From Tenacibaculum sp. 190524A02b (GTDB lineage: Bacteria; Bacteroidota; Bacteroidia; Flavobacteriales; Flavobacteriaceae), in NCBI RefSeq assembly GCF_964036645.1, contig NZ_OZ038525.1:1535501-1599500 (forward strand): DNA of 64,000 bases, given 5' to 3'. The translations under genes were made by a program, and so were the position numbers. Positions 39,601-54,600 of the stretch are shown in pieces. The notes below the pieces were generated by a model. It was not told the origin of the DNA. It searched no databases and saw only the letters and a program-made list of their open reading frames with translations. Numbering within the stretch: position 1 is the stretch's first letter; every line of letters starts with the position of its first letter.

Positions 39601-42600
39601 ATGTCATCTGTCGCATCTCCTGGAGTACCGTTGTTATATACAAATACTGCACGTACATAACTTGAACTTCCACCTGATATATTAGCTGGATCTACAGTTA
39701 CTACTGCATTATCTGTTACATTCCCTGTAGTACAGCCAAACTCGGTTACTACTGGTGCTGAGGTAAACGTAACTGGTGCTAATTCATTGATCGTGATCGT
39801 TGCCGAATCTGTTGTACATCCATTAGCTCCCGTTGCTGTTACTATATAATCTCCTGGTGCTAATCCTGTAAACTGACTTGTCGTTGTTGTCGCATTATAG
39901 GTTCCTCCTGCTGTTAATGTTCCATTGATCTCATAACTTAATGGTAAAATACCATTGTCAGTCTGAACCATTTCGATGACTCCTTCATTACTTCCTGAAC
40001 AATTACCATTATCTATAGCACTTGCTGTAAATACAGGTTCTACTTCTGGTAAAATCTCTATCGTTCTTGTTACTGAACAAATTGGTGTAGCTGACATATC
40101 GTAAACATTTACAGTATACGTATCGGCTGATCCTAATGAGATATTTAAAGTAGTTCCTCCAGTAGTAGCTCTTGTTACTACGGTTCCTGAAGCACTATTC
40201 AATACTTCATATTCGTAGCTTCCTGATCCTGATAAAATAGATAACTCTACTACAGCATCTGTACTTACTGAACAGTCTAACAACTTAGTGATCGTTAAAC
40301 TAAAGTCTAAATCTTCACTTATAGTTACTGGTGAATCGGTTGTTGTTCCTGTACAGCTATTACTATCGATTACATTTACTGTATAAGTACCTGCTGGTAA
40401 ATTACTAAAGACATTACTACTCTGTGTAGCAACTGTTGTTGCTCCGTTTAATAATGTATAGGTATAAGTACCTGTTCCTCCTACTGCTGTTACTGTTATC
40501 TCGCCTCCTACACTAGTATCACATGAGTTATCTAACTCTGACAAAGTAAACGTTACTGGTGTTGGATCTATTAAGGTAATAGTATCTGTAAAGATACATC
40601 CATTAGCATCGCGTACACGAACTGTATACGTATCAGCTGGTAAACCTGTAAACTCATTATTATTATTGTAAGCAGTTACAATTGTTGTACTTGAATCTTC
40701 TAACTCGTACTCATAGCTTCCCCAACCTCCTGTTGCGGTTACTGTTATTACTCCATTTGAATCTCCTGCACAACTTATTGCCGTTGGTGCTAAAGTAGCA
40801 CTTAATGCTGATGTTGGATCTTCTATAGTGACTTCTGCGGTAGTTACTGGACAGAATGGACTTGCTATCATTGTTAAGGTTGCATAATAAGTCCCCGCTG
40901 CTAATCCTGTTACTGTAGTAGCTCCGCTTACTCCTGTTCCTGTGATTCCTGTTGCTGTTCCTCCTGATAAGAATACTGCGTAATCATAAGTTCCTCCATA
41001 TGGGGTAGTACTACTGAAATCAAAGGTAAACGAACCATCATTCGCGCCTAAACAACTTGTGTTAGAAACTCCTGATACTGTTAAGTTATAATCTGGTGCA
41101 TCTAATACTTGATGTGTTACCTCTATTGTACAACCTGTTGTTGGGTTAGTAATTCCAATAGTATAAACATCCGTAGCTAATCCTGTAAAGACACCTGTAG
41201 TATTACCTGGTAAAGCTCCTACAGTTGCGCCTGTGATCGTAAAGTTAGCTGTTAATGCACTTGTTGATGTATAGCTTACTGTGATATCTTCTCCTGTTGC
41301 ACAGTCGATGGCTTTATCTACCGCTACTACTGGGGCACTAATTGCATTAAATGGTAAAATAGTTGCCGTAGTAGTTTCAAAACATCCTTCACTATCATAA
41401 ACTGTGATAGTTACTTCTCCTCCTAATACATTTGATGTTGAAAAAGCAAAGTTGGAACTATCTTGAGTGATATCATCTGTCGCATCTCCCGGTGTACCGT
41501 TGTTATATACAAATACTACACGTACATAACTTGAACTTCCACCTGATATATTAGCTGGATCTACAGTTACTACTGCATTATCTGTTACATTTCCTGTAGT
41601 ACAGCCAAACTCGGTTACTACTGGTGCTGATGTAAACGTAACTGGTGCTAATTCATTGATCGTGATCGTTGCTGAATCTGTTGTACATCCATTTGCTCCA
41701 GTTGCTGTTACTATATAATCTCCTGGTGCTAATCCTGTAAACTGACTTGTCGTTGTTGTCGCATTATAGGTTCCTCCTGCTGTCAAGGTTCCATTGATCT
41801 CATAACTTAATGGTAAAATGCCATTGTCAGTCTGAACCATTTCGATGACTCCTTCATTACTTCCTGAACAATTACCATTATCTATAGCACTTGCTGTAAA
41901 TACGGGTTCTACTTCTGGTAAAATCTCTATCGTTCTTGTTACTGAACAAACTGGTGTAGCTGACATATCGTAAACATTTACAGTATACGTATCGGCTGAT
42001 CCTAATGAGATATTTAAAGTAGTTCCTCCAGTAGTAGCTCTTGTTACTACGGTTCCTGAAGCACTATTTAATACTTCATATTCGTAGCTTCCTGATCCTG
42101 ATAAAATAGATAACTCTACTACAGCATCTGTACTTACTGAACAGTCTAACAACTTAGTGATCGTTAAACTAAAGTCTAAATCTTCACTTATAGTTACTGG
42201 TGAATCGGTTGTTGTTCCTGTACAGCTATTACTATCGATTACATTTACTGTATAAGTACCTGCTGGTAAATTACTAAAGACATTACTACTCTGTGTAGCA
42301 ACTGTTGTTGCTCCGTTTAATAATGTATAGGTGTAAGTACCTGTTCCTCCTACTGCTGTTACTGTTATCTCACCTCCTACACTAGTATCACATGAGTTAT
42401 CTAACTCTGCCAAAGTAAACGTTACTGGTGTTGGATCTATTAAGGTGATAGTATCTGTAAAGATACATCCATTAGCATCGCGTACACGAACTGTATAAGT
42501 ATCAGCTGGTAAACCTGTAAACTCATTATTATTATTGTAAGCAGTTACAATTGTTGTACTTGAATCTTCTAACTCGTACTCATAGCTTCCCCAACCTCCT

Positions 42601-45600
42601 GTTGCGGTTACTGTTATTACTCCATTTGAATCTCCTGCACAACTTATTGCCGTTGGTGCTAAAGTAGCATTCAATGCTGATGTTGGATCTTCTATAGTGA
42701 CTTCTGCGGTAGTTACTGGACAGAATGGTGTTGCTATCATACTTAATGTAGCATAATAAGTCCCGGCTGCTAATCCTGTTACTGTAGTAGCTCCGCTTAC
42801 TCCTGGTACCGGAACAGTACTCACTACTGTATCATCTGTTGTTACTGCTGTTCCATTGGTATTAAATACTTGATAACTATAACTTCCTCCGTATGGGGTA
42901 GTACTACTGAAATCAAAGGTAAACGAACCATCATTCGCGCCTAAACAACTTGTGTTAGAAACTCCTGATACTGTTAAGTTATAATCTGGTGCATCTAATA
43001 CTTGATGTGTTACCTCTATTGTACAACCTGTTGTTGGGTTAGTTATTCCAATAGTATAAACATCCGTAGCTAATCCTGTAAAGACACCTGTAGTATTACC
43101 TGGTAAAGCTCCTACAGTTGCGCCTGTGATCGTAAAGTTAGCTGTTAATGCACTTGTTGATGTATAGCTTACTGTGATATCTTCTCCTGTTGCACAGTCG
43201 ATGGCTTTATCTACCGCTACTACTGGGGCACTAATTGCATTAAATGGTAAAATAGTTGCCGTAGTAGTTTCAAAACATCCTTCACTATCATAAACTGTGA
43301 TAGTTACTTCTCCTCCTAATACATTTGATGTTGAAAAAGCAAAGTTGGAACTATCTTGAGTGATATCATCTGTTGCATCTCCCGGTGTACCGTTGTTATA
43401 TACAAATACTGCACGTACATAACTTGAACTTCCACCTGATATATTAGCTGGATCTACAGTTACTACTGCATTATCTGTTACATTTCCTGTAGTACAGCCA
43501 AACTCGGTTACTACTGGTGCTGATGTAAACGTAACTGGTGCTAATTCATTGATCGTGATCGTTGCTGAATCTGTTGTACATCCATTTGCTCCAGTTGCTG
43601 TTACTATATAATCTCCTGGTGCTAATCCTGTAAACTGACTTGTCGTTGTTGTCGCATTATAGGTTCCTCCTGCTGTCAAGGTTCCATTGATCTCATAACT
43701 TAATGGTAAAATGCCATTGTCAGTCTGAACCATTTCGATGACTCCTTCATTACTTCCTGAACAATTACCATTATCTATAGCACTTGCTGTAAATACGGGT
43801 TCTACTTCTGGTAAAATCTCTATCGTTCTTGTTACTGAACAAACTGGTGTAGCTGACATATCGTAAACATTTACAGTATACGTATCGGCTGATCCTAATG
43901 AGATATTTAAAGTAGTTCCTCCAGTAGTAGCTCTTGTTACTACGGTTCCTGAAGCACTATTTAATACTTCATATTCGTAGCTTCCTGATCCTGATAAAAT
44001 AGATAACTCTACTACAGCATCTGTACTTACTGAACAGTCTAACAACTTAGTGATCGTTAAACTAAAGTCTAAATCTTCACTTATAGTTACTGGTGAATCG
44101 GTTGTTGTTCCTGTACAGCTATTACTATCGATTACATTTACTGTATAAGTACCTGCTGGTAAATTACTAAAGACATTACTACTCTGTGTAGCAACTGTTG
44201 TTGCTCCGTTTAATAATGTATAGGTATAAGTACCTGTTCCTCCTACTGCTGTTACTGTTATCTCACCTCCTACACTAGTATCACATGAGTTATCTAACTC
44301 TGCCAAAGTAAACGTTACTGGTGTTGGATCTATTAAGGTGATAGTATCTGTAAAGATACATCCATTAGCATCGCGTACACGAACTGTATAAGTATCAGCT
44401 GGTAAACCTGTAAACTCATTATTATTATTGTAAGCAGTTACAATTGTTGTACTTGAATCTTCTAACTCGTACTCATAGCTTCCCCAACCTCCTGTTGCGG
44501 TTACTGTTATTACTCCATTTGAATCTCCTGCACAACTTATTGCCGTTGGTGCTAAAGTAGCATTCAATGCTGATGTTGGATCTTCTATAGTGACTTCTGC
44601 GGTAGTTACTGGACAGAATGGTGTTGCTATCATACTTAATGTAGCATAATAAGTCCCGGCTGCTAATCCTGTTACTGTAGTAGCTCCGCTTACTCCTGGT
44701 ACCGGAACAGTACTCACTACTGTATCATCTGTTGTTACTGCTGTTCCATTGGTATTAAATACTTGATAACTATAACTTCCTCCGTATGGGGTAGTACTAC
44801 TGAAATCAAAGGTAAACGAACCATCATTCGCGCCTAAACAACTTGTGTTAGAAACTCCTGATACTGTTAAGTTATAATCTGGTGCATCTAATACTTGATG
44901 TGTTACCTCTATTGTACAACCTGTTGTTGGGTTAGTTATTCCAATAGTATAAACATCTGTAGCTAATCCTGTAAAGACACCTGTAGTATTACCTGGTAAA
45001 GCTCCTACAGTTGCGCCTGTGATCGTAAAGTTAGCTGTTAATGCACTTGTTGATGTATAGCTTACTGTGATATCTTCTCCTGTTGCACAGTCGATGGCTT
45101 TATCTACCGCTACTACTGGGGCACTAATTGCATTAAATGGTAAAATAGTTGCCGTAGTAGTTTCAAAACATCCTTCACTATCATAAACTGTGATTGCTAC
45201 TTCTCCTCCTAATACATTTGATGTTGAAAAAGCAAAGTTGGAACTATCTTGAGTGATATCATCTGTCGCATCTCCCGGTGTACCGTTGTTATATACAAAT
45301 ACTACACGTACATAACTTGAACTTCCACCTGATATATTAGCTGGATCTACAGTTACTACTGCATTATCTGTTACATTCCCTGTAGTACAGCCAAACTCGG
45401 TTACTACTGGTGCTGAGGTAAACGTAACTGGTGCTAATTCATTGATCGTGATCGTTCCCGAATCTGTTGTACAACCATTTGCTCCAGTTGCTGTTACTAT
45501 ATAATCTCCTGGTGCTAATCCTGTAAACTGACTTGTCGTTGTTGTCGCATTATAGGTTCCTCCTGCTGTCAAGGTTCCATTGATCTCATAACTTAATGGT

Positions 45601-48600
45601 AAAATGCCATTGTCAGTCTGAACCATTTCGATGACTCCTTCATTACTTCCTGAACAATTACCATTATCTATAGCACTTGCTGTAAATACGGGTTCTACTT
45701 CTGGTAAAATCTCTATCGTTCTTGTTACTGAACAAACTGGTGTAGCTGACATATCGTAAACATTTACAGTATACGTATCGGCTGATCCTAATGAGATATT
45801 TAAAGTAGTTCCTCCAGTAGTAGCTCTTGTTACTACGGTTCCTGAAGCACTATTTAATACTTCATATTCGTAGCTTCCTGATCCTGATAAAATAGATAAC
45901 TCTACTACAGCATCTGTACTTACTGAACAGTCTAACAACTTAGTAATCGTTAAACTAAAGTCTAAATCTTCACTTATAGTTACTGGTGAATCGGTTGTTG
46001 TTCCTGTACAGCTATTACTATCGATTACATTTACTGTATAAGTACCTGCTGGTAAATTACTAAAGACATTACTACTCTGTGTAGCAACTGTTGTTGCTCC
46101 GTTTAATAATGTATAGGTGTAAGTACCTGTTCCTCCTACTGCTGTTACTGTTATCTCACCTCCTACACTAGTATCACATGAGTTATCTAACTCTGCCAAA
46201 GTAAACGTTACTGGTGTTGGATCTATTAAGGTGATAGTATCTGTAAAGATACATCCATTAGCATCGCGTACACGAACTGTATAAGTATCAGCTGGTAAAC
46301 CTGTAAACTCATTATTATTATTGTAAGCAGTTACAATTGTTGTACTTGAATCTTCTAACTCGTACTCATAGCTTCCCCAACCTCCTGTTGCGGTTACTGT
46401 TATTACTCCATTTGAATCTCCTGCACAACTTATTGCCGTTGGTGCTAAAGTAGCATTCAATGCTGATGTTGGATCTTCTATAGTGACTTCTGCGGTAGTT
46501 ACTGGACAGAATGGTGTTGCTATCATACTTAATGTAGCATAATAAGTCCCGGCTGCTAATCCTGTTACTGTAGTAGCTCCGCTTACTCCTGGTACCGGAA
46601 CAGTACTCACTACTGTATCATCTGTTGTTACTGCTGTTCCATTGGTATTAAATACTTGATAACTATAACTTCCTCCGTATGGGGTAGTACTACTGAAATC
46701 AAAGGTAAACGAACCATCATTCGCGCCTAAACAACTTGTGTTAGAAACTCCTGATACTGTTAAGTTATAATCTGGTGCATCTAATACTTGATGTGTTACC
46801 TCTATTGTACAACCTGTTGTTGGGTTAGTTATTCCAATAGTATAAACATCTGTAGCTAATCCTGTAAAGACACCTGTAGTATTACCTGGTAAAGCTCCTA
46901 CAGTTGCGCCTGTGATCGTAAAGTTAGCTGTTAATGCACTTGTTGATGTATAGCTTACTGTGATATCTTCTCCTGTTGCACAGTCGATGGCTTTATCTAC
47001 CGCTACTACTGGGGCACTAATTGCATTAAATGGTAAAATAGTTGCCGTAGTAGTTTCAAAACATCCTTCACTATCATAAACTGTGATTGCTACTTCTCCT
47101 CCTAATACATTTGATGTTGAAAAAGCAAAGTTGGAACTATCTTGAGTGATATCATCTGTTGCATCTCCCGGTGTACCGTTGTTATATACAAATACTGCAC
47201 GTACATAACTTGAACTTCCACCTGATATATTAGCTGGATCTACAGTTACTACTGCATTATCTGTTACATTTCCTGTGGTACAGCCAAACTCGGTTACTAC
47301 TGGTGCTGATGTAAACGTAACTGGTGCTAATTCATTGATCGTGATCGTTGCTGAATCTGTTGTACATCCATTTGCTCCAGTTGCTGTTACTATATAATCT
47401 CCTGGTGCTAATCCTGTAAACTGACTTGTCGTTGTTGTCGCATTATAGGTTCCTCCTGCTGTCAAGGTTCCATTGATCTCATAACTTAATGGTAAAATGC
47501 CATTGTCAGTCTGAACCATTTCGATGACTCCTTCATTACTTCCTGAACAATTACCATTATCTATAGCACTTGCTGTAAATACAGGTGTAATAGCAGGTTC
47601 AACTGTTATCTGCCTTGTTATATTACACCCTGAAGTTACATCAGTAACGACTACTTCATAAGTACCACTTGCTGTAACAGTATGATCAGTGAATGTATCT
47701 GTTCCTGTAATAGTACCAACTGTAGTTGCAGGATCTGCTGTTGGAGCTACACCATTAATTGTATATGAATAGTTCCCTGTTGTTCCTAAGTTTACACCAG
47801 AATTAATATTTATTCTAATTAAAGACTCTCCTGGAACACAATTTAGATTTTGTTGTATAGCTAAATTAAAATCTAACTCTTCATAAATTGTTACAGGAAC
47901 TGTAGCACTTATACATCCGTTTGCATCTCTTATAATAACATTATAGTTCCCTGGTGAAAGGCCGCTCTCAGTATGTGTTATACTAGCGGTAGGGCTACTA
48001 TAAGTTGTCCCTCCATCAATTGAATATTGATAAGGTGCCGTACCTCCTATAGCTTGTCCTCCATTACTTGTTGTAATGATAATACTTTTATCAGCTCCAC
48101 ATGTATCTGTAGTTACATCTGCTACTTCCAATACAGGTGCTTGACTTACACTCAATGTTTCTGGCCCTAAAATCAAGGTACAAGCATTACCATTGCTATC
48201 AGACACATTTACAGTAACATCAACAGATAAAGTAACATCCACTAAGTCAGCATAAGGAACTGAAATTGTATTTCCACTAATTGTAGCTGTTCCAGATGTT
48301 GTATTTGTTGTTGTTACAGTGTAAGAATATGGTGCCAGTCCTCCTGTTAAATTATCGACTCTAATAGTTCCAGGGTTTGAACATGTTATATCACTTAGTT
48401 TAGTTAAGTTACCAGTAACTGGTAACGCTTCTTGTATTTCAATATCTCCACTACCCCAATCACATGCAGTAGCACCACTTCCTGAAGTTAATACAATGTA
48501 ATATAAACCTGGCTCTAAACCTGTTACTGATAAATTATGTGGATATGTAGTTGTTGACGGAATTGTTCCTGTTACTGGAGTTGTTAATGATGCATTTGTA

Positions 48601-51600
48601 TTACCATCAAATAACTCCCAATTAATTGTATTCCCAGCTAAAACTCCATCTGTATCGGTTATCGTGAAACCTATTTCTCCATCGCTAGCTACTCCACTAC
48701 ATGATAACGAAGTTGCAGTACCTGTAATATCAACATCAAAATCTGATGGTGGATATACCAATGGTGTATTATTTAACTCAATACAACCATCAAAAGTATC
48801 TCTTACATAAAACTGATAATTTACTCCTGGAATTATATTTGTAAAAATATGTGTTCTAAAATCAGAGTTTGGGTTTGTTGGATCCAAGTCTACTGGTCCT
48901 CCTTGGATTGCTGGAAACCATGGACCCGTAGATGTACTATTCGAAAATTCAAAAGGACCTTGACCTCCAATTGCTCTTACTGTAATAGAATATCCTGCAA
49001 CACAATCACCTCCAACTTGAACATCTACAATTAAACCTTCAACATTAAATGGCACCATGTATTGTCCGTGACTTAACAAACAAATAGTATTTCCAACACC
49101 TCCTGTGCTATCAGATAATCTAATTACAGGATTAAGAATTGTTCCTGGTGCGTACCCTCTCACTTGTCCATTATCATCTGTGAAATCTGTCCAAGTAGCC
49201 CCATTATCCACACTATGTTGTAATATTAACGGTAGATAATCAGCTGGATTAATATTTATAAAATTAAATCCTGTTTGAGTAATATCTACAGCATCACAAT
49301 CTGGTGGTGGTACATCTTGAATATCAATTACTAATGCTATAGGATCTGTTAACGTAACATCTGCAGGTGTAAACGGACATCCACTATCGTCTGTAATAGT
49401 TACCGAGTAAGTTCCCGCTGGTAAATTAGTAAAACTATAATTTGCTCCAACATAATCATTTACAGTTTGATTTACTGGACCAGTTAATGTTAAATCATGT
49501 GGTTGTAATCCATTAGATATGGCTACATCAATAGTACCTGTATCACCATTACATATAGGTTGTGCAGTGGTTAATACAATATTTACAGCTGTAATTTGAT
49601 TTACAGTTACTGTTTGTGAATACTCACAGAAATCAGTTCCTAAAACTCCTGCTCCATTATTATCTCTTACATAAACATCATAAGTTCCTGCCGCTCTAGT
49701 TATTGGACTCGCTCCAAAATCACCAGCTGTAACAGGATTACCTGTAGTAACTGCAGCATATACATAATTACCATCACCTCCTATTCCTGCAATTGTTATA
49801 ATACCATCGTTACAATTCGCATCTATGATATCAATATCTGCAGTTAACTCATCATTAATTGTTACTGATTGTTGTACAGCTGTACATCCTTTTCCGTCGG
49901 TAATATCTATAGTATAAGTACCTGCTCCTAAACCTGTAAATGTATGTGTAGCTGTTCCTGGTGTTTGAGGAGCTCCTCCATTTAAAATAAATTGATAATT
50001 CCCATCACCTGATGCTGCTGTTACAACTATTTGCCCATTCGTTCCATCAAAACAAGCTGTTGGTGTTGCCGTAAACGTTGGTGTAGTTGGTGCATTTACT
50101 GTTATATTGAATGCTACCGACAAACATCCGTTAGTGTCTTGCGCCACAATGTTATGACTACCTGCTGCTACATCTGTAAATGGTCCATTTTGGAATGCAC
50201 CTCCATCTAAACTATAAGTATACGGAGCTGTTCCTCCTGTGGCACTTGGATCTATTGTTGCTCCTGTTGCTGGGTTACAGGTTACCTCTTTTGTTATTGT
50301 CCCGCTAGCTACTACGGCTGCTGGCTCTGTTATTGTATGACTTCCTAAATTTAATGTACATGCTGCTAATGAACTTGCATCTGGACGAATTTGAACTGTA
50401 TAGGTTCCTGCTGATAATGTGTTTACTATAACTGGGCTACTTGTGGCTGTAGTCCAAGTTCCACCACTTCCATCATCTATTAAGTAATCAAAACTTCCTG
50501 TAAAGTTACTCGCTGTTATGGTTAATCCTCCATCACTTCCGCCATTACAAGTAGCATTTACTAAGTTACTTACTGTACCCATAAACTCTTGACCGGCATC
50601 AACTGTAACTACAACATCAACAGTACAATCACTTCCATAATCAACAGTCACTGTATGGTCTCCCACCGCTAAGTCATTAAAGACTCCTGTGTTATTTGTA
50701 GTTGCTCCTAATGTATAGGTATAACTCGCATCTACTGGTGTAACTGAAACATTTCCTGTTCCATCACAATTATAAGTAACTCCAAATGTAAAGCTTGGTT
50801 CGGCTGGTAATGGATTAATTACAATATTTGGTAAACTTATCTCACATCCATTGGCATCTCTTACTGTTAATACATAAGTACCATCAGTTAAGTTATTGTA
50901 TACTAAATTACTTGAGTAACTTCCATTAACTCCGTAGCTATAAGGGCTTGTTCCTCCTGTAGCTGCTATAAAGGTAATCTGTCCTTCTTGTAAACATGTA
51001 TAATCTTGTGTTTGACTCGCACTTGCTGCTAATGGATTTGGGGCAACTATGGTTATTGTTAATGTATTTCCTGAACAGCCATTAGCATCTACAATCGTTA
51101 CCGTATAAGTATCTTCTGCTAAATTCGTGTACTCTCTTGTATTAGTAGTACTTGAATTTGCTGTAACTGCTCCACTTGTTGCTCCTGTTACAGTTACAGT
51201 ATATGGAGCTAATCCTTCTGTGATATTTATGTTAAAATCGCCTGTTTCTCCTGAACAATTTGGTTGGTTTACTGTATTGGCTAAAACTGGATTTAAGGTC
51301 TCTTCTAAAGTTACTGTCTCTGTATAAACACAACCTAATCCATCACGAACACTGATATCGTATGAGCCTGCATCCCCTGGATTAAAGGTAAATGTTCCGC
51401 TTGTTTGATAAGCCGTTCCATTTCCTGATGGTACCACAGAATATTCATAACTACCGTCTCCTCCTGTTCCTGTTACTACAATACTTCCGCCATTACAATC
51501 TATTCTATTTGTAACAACCGTTGCTCCGATTTGGTCATTAATAGTATGAGTACTTAATGATGACACACAACCTTTTGAATCTCTTACTTGAACTTCATAC

Positions 51601-54600
51601 GTTACTCCTGGCACTAAGCCTGTAAAAGTTCCTGAAGGTGCCCAAGTACCTCCATTATCTATAGTATAGGTATATCCTGTACCTGATCCTCCGGATGCTG
51701 TAACTACTATTTGACCATTACTTCCATTGTAACAATCTGTTACAACTACACTATGCGTTGGGTCTGTAGTTGGGTCAACCGTTATACTAAATGCTGCTGA
51801 TAAACAGCCATTAACGTCTCTTGCTATTATAGTATGAACACCAGCGGCTACATCTGTAAATGAACCTGTTTGGAAAGTTCCACTTCCGTCTAACTCAAAT
51901 TCATAAGGTGCATTTCCGCCTGTAGCACTTGGGTCTATTGTTGCTCCGGTTGCTGGATTACAGGTTACCTCTTTTGTTATTGTCCCGCTAGCTACTACGG
52001 CTGCTGGCTCTGTTATTGTATGACTTCCTAAATTTAATGTACATGCTGCTAATGAACTTGCATCTGGACGAATTTGAACTGTATAGGTTCCTGCTGATAA
52101 TGTGTTTACTATAACTGGGCTACTTGTGGCTGTAGTCCAAGTTCCACCACTTCCATCATCTATTAAGTAATCAAAACTTCCTGTAAAGTTACTCGCTGTT
52201 ATGGTTAATCCTCCATCACTTCCGCCATTACAAGTAGCATTTACTAAGTTACTTACTGTACCCATAAACTCTTGACCGGCATCAACTGTAACTACAACAT
52301 CAACAGTACAATCACTTCCATAATCAACAGTCACTGTATGGTCTCCCACCGCTAAGTCATTAAAGATTCCTGTGTTATTTGTAGTTGCTCCTAATGTATA
52401 GGTATAACTCGCATCTACTGGTGTAACTGAAACATTTCCTGTTCCATCACAATTATAAGTAACTCCAAATGTAAAGCTTGGTTCGGCTGGTAATGGATTA
52501 ATTACAATATTTGGTAAACTTATCTCACATCCATTGGCATCTCTTACTGTTAATACATAAGTACCATCAGTTAAGTTATTGTATACTAAATTACTTGAGT
52601 AACTTCCATTAACTCCGTAGCTATAAGGGCTTGTTCCTCCTGTAGCTGCTATAAAGGTAATCTGTCCTTCTTGTAAACATGTATAATCTTGTGTTTGACT
52701 CGCACTTGCTGCTAATGGATTTGGGGCAACTATGGTTATTGTTAATGTATTTCCTGAACAGCCATTAGCATCTACAATCGTTACCGTATAAGTATCTTCT
52801 GCTAAATTCGTGTACTCTCTTGTATTAGTAGTACTTGAATTTGCTGTAACTGCTCCACTTGTTGCTCCTGTTACAGTTACAGTATATGGAGCTAATCCTT
52901 CTGTGATATTTATGTTAAAATCGCCTGTTTCTCCTGAACAATTTGGTTGGTTTACTGTATTGGCTAAAACTGGATTTAAGGTCTCTTCTAAAGTTACTGT
53001 CTCTGTATAAACACAACCTAATCCATCACGAACACTGATATCGTATGAGCCTGCATCCCCTGGATTAAAGGTAAATGTTCCGCTTGTTTGATAAGCCGTT
53101 CCATTTCCTGATGGTACCACAGAATATTCATAACTACCGTCTCCTCCTGTTCCTGTTACTACAATACTTCCGCCATTACAATCTATTCTATTTGTAACAA
53201 CCGTTGCTCCGATTTGGTCATTAATAGTATGAGTACTTAATGATGACACACAACCTTTTGAATCTCTTACTTGAACTTCATACGTTACTCCTGGCACTAA
53301 GCCTGTAAAAGTTCCTGAAGGTGCCCAAGTACCTCCATTATCTATAGTATAGGTATATCCTGTACCTGATCCTCCGGATGCTGTAACTACTATTTGGCCA
53401 TTACTTCCATTGTAACAATCTGTTACAACTACACTATGCGTTGGGTCTGTAGTTGGGTCAACCGTTATACTAAATGCTGCTGATAAACAGCCATTAACGT
53501 CTCTTGCTATTATAGTATGAACACCAGCGGCTACATCTGTAAATGAACCTGTTTGGAAAGTTCCACTTCCGTCTAACTCAAATTCATAAGGTGCATTTCC
53601 GCCTGTAGCACTTGGATCTATTGTTGCTCCTGTTGCTGGATTACAGGTTACCTCTTTTGTTATTGTCCCGCTAGCTACTACGGCTGCTGGCTCTGTTATT
53701 GTATGACTTCCTAAATTTAATGTACATGCTGCTAATGAACTTGCATCTGGACGAATTTGAACTGTATAGGTTCCTGCTGATAATGTGTTTACTATAACTG
53801 GGCTACTTGTGGCTGTAGTCCAAGTTCCACCACTTCCATCATCTATTAAGTAATCAAAACTTCCTGTAAAGTTACTCGCTGTTATGGTTAATCCTCCATC
53901 ACTTCCGCCATTACAAGTAGCATTTACTAAGTTACTTACTGTACCCATAAACTCTTGACCGGCATCAACTGTAACTACAACATCAACAGTACAATCACTT
54001 CCATAATCAACAGTCACTGTATGGTCTCCCACCGCTAAGTCATTAAAGACTCCTGTGTTATTTGTAGTTGCTCCTAATGTATAGGTATAACTCGCATCTA
54101 CTGGTGTAACTGAAACATTTCCTGTTCCATCACAATTATAAGTAACTCCAAATGTAAAGCTTGGTTCGGCTGGTAATGGATTAATTACAATATTTGGTAA
54201 ACTTATCTCACATCCATTGGCATCTCTTACTGTTAATACATAAGTACCATCAGTTAAGTTATTGTATACTAAATTACTTGAGTAACTTCCATTAACTCCG
54301 TAGCTATAAGGGCTTGTTCCTCCTGTAGCTGCTATAAAGGTAATCTGTCCTTCTTGTAAACATGTATAATCTTGTGTTTGACTCGCACTTGCTGCTAATG
54401 GATTTGGGGCAACTATGGTTATTGTTAATGTATTTCCTGAACAGCCATTAGCATCTACAATCGTTACCGTATAAGTATCTTCTGCTAAATTCGTGTACTC
54501 TCTTGTATTAGTAGTACTTGAATTTGCTGTAACTGCTCCACTTGTTGCTCCTGTTACAGTTACAGTATATGGAGCTAATCCTTCTGTGATATTTATGTTA

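Noticed and set aside
51127..53010. Identical plus-strand open frames at 51127-51327 and 52810-53010
   Set aside because: They are antisense shadows of the SprB-like gene; their identity only reflects the 1683-bp repeat unit.
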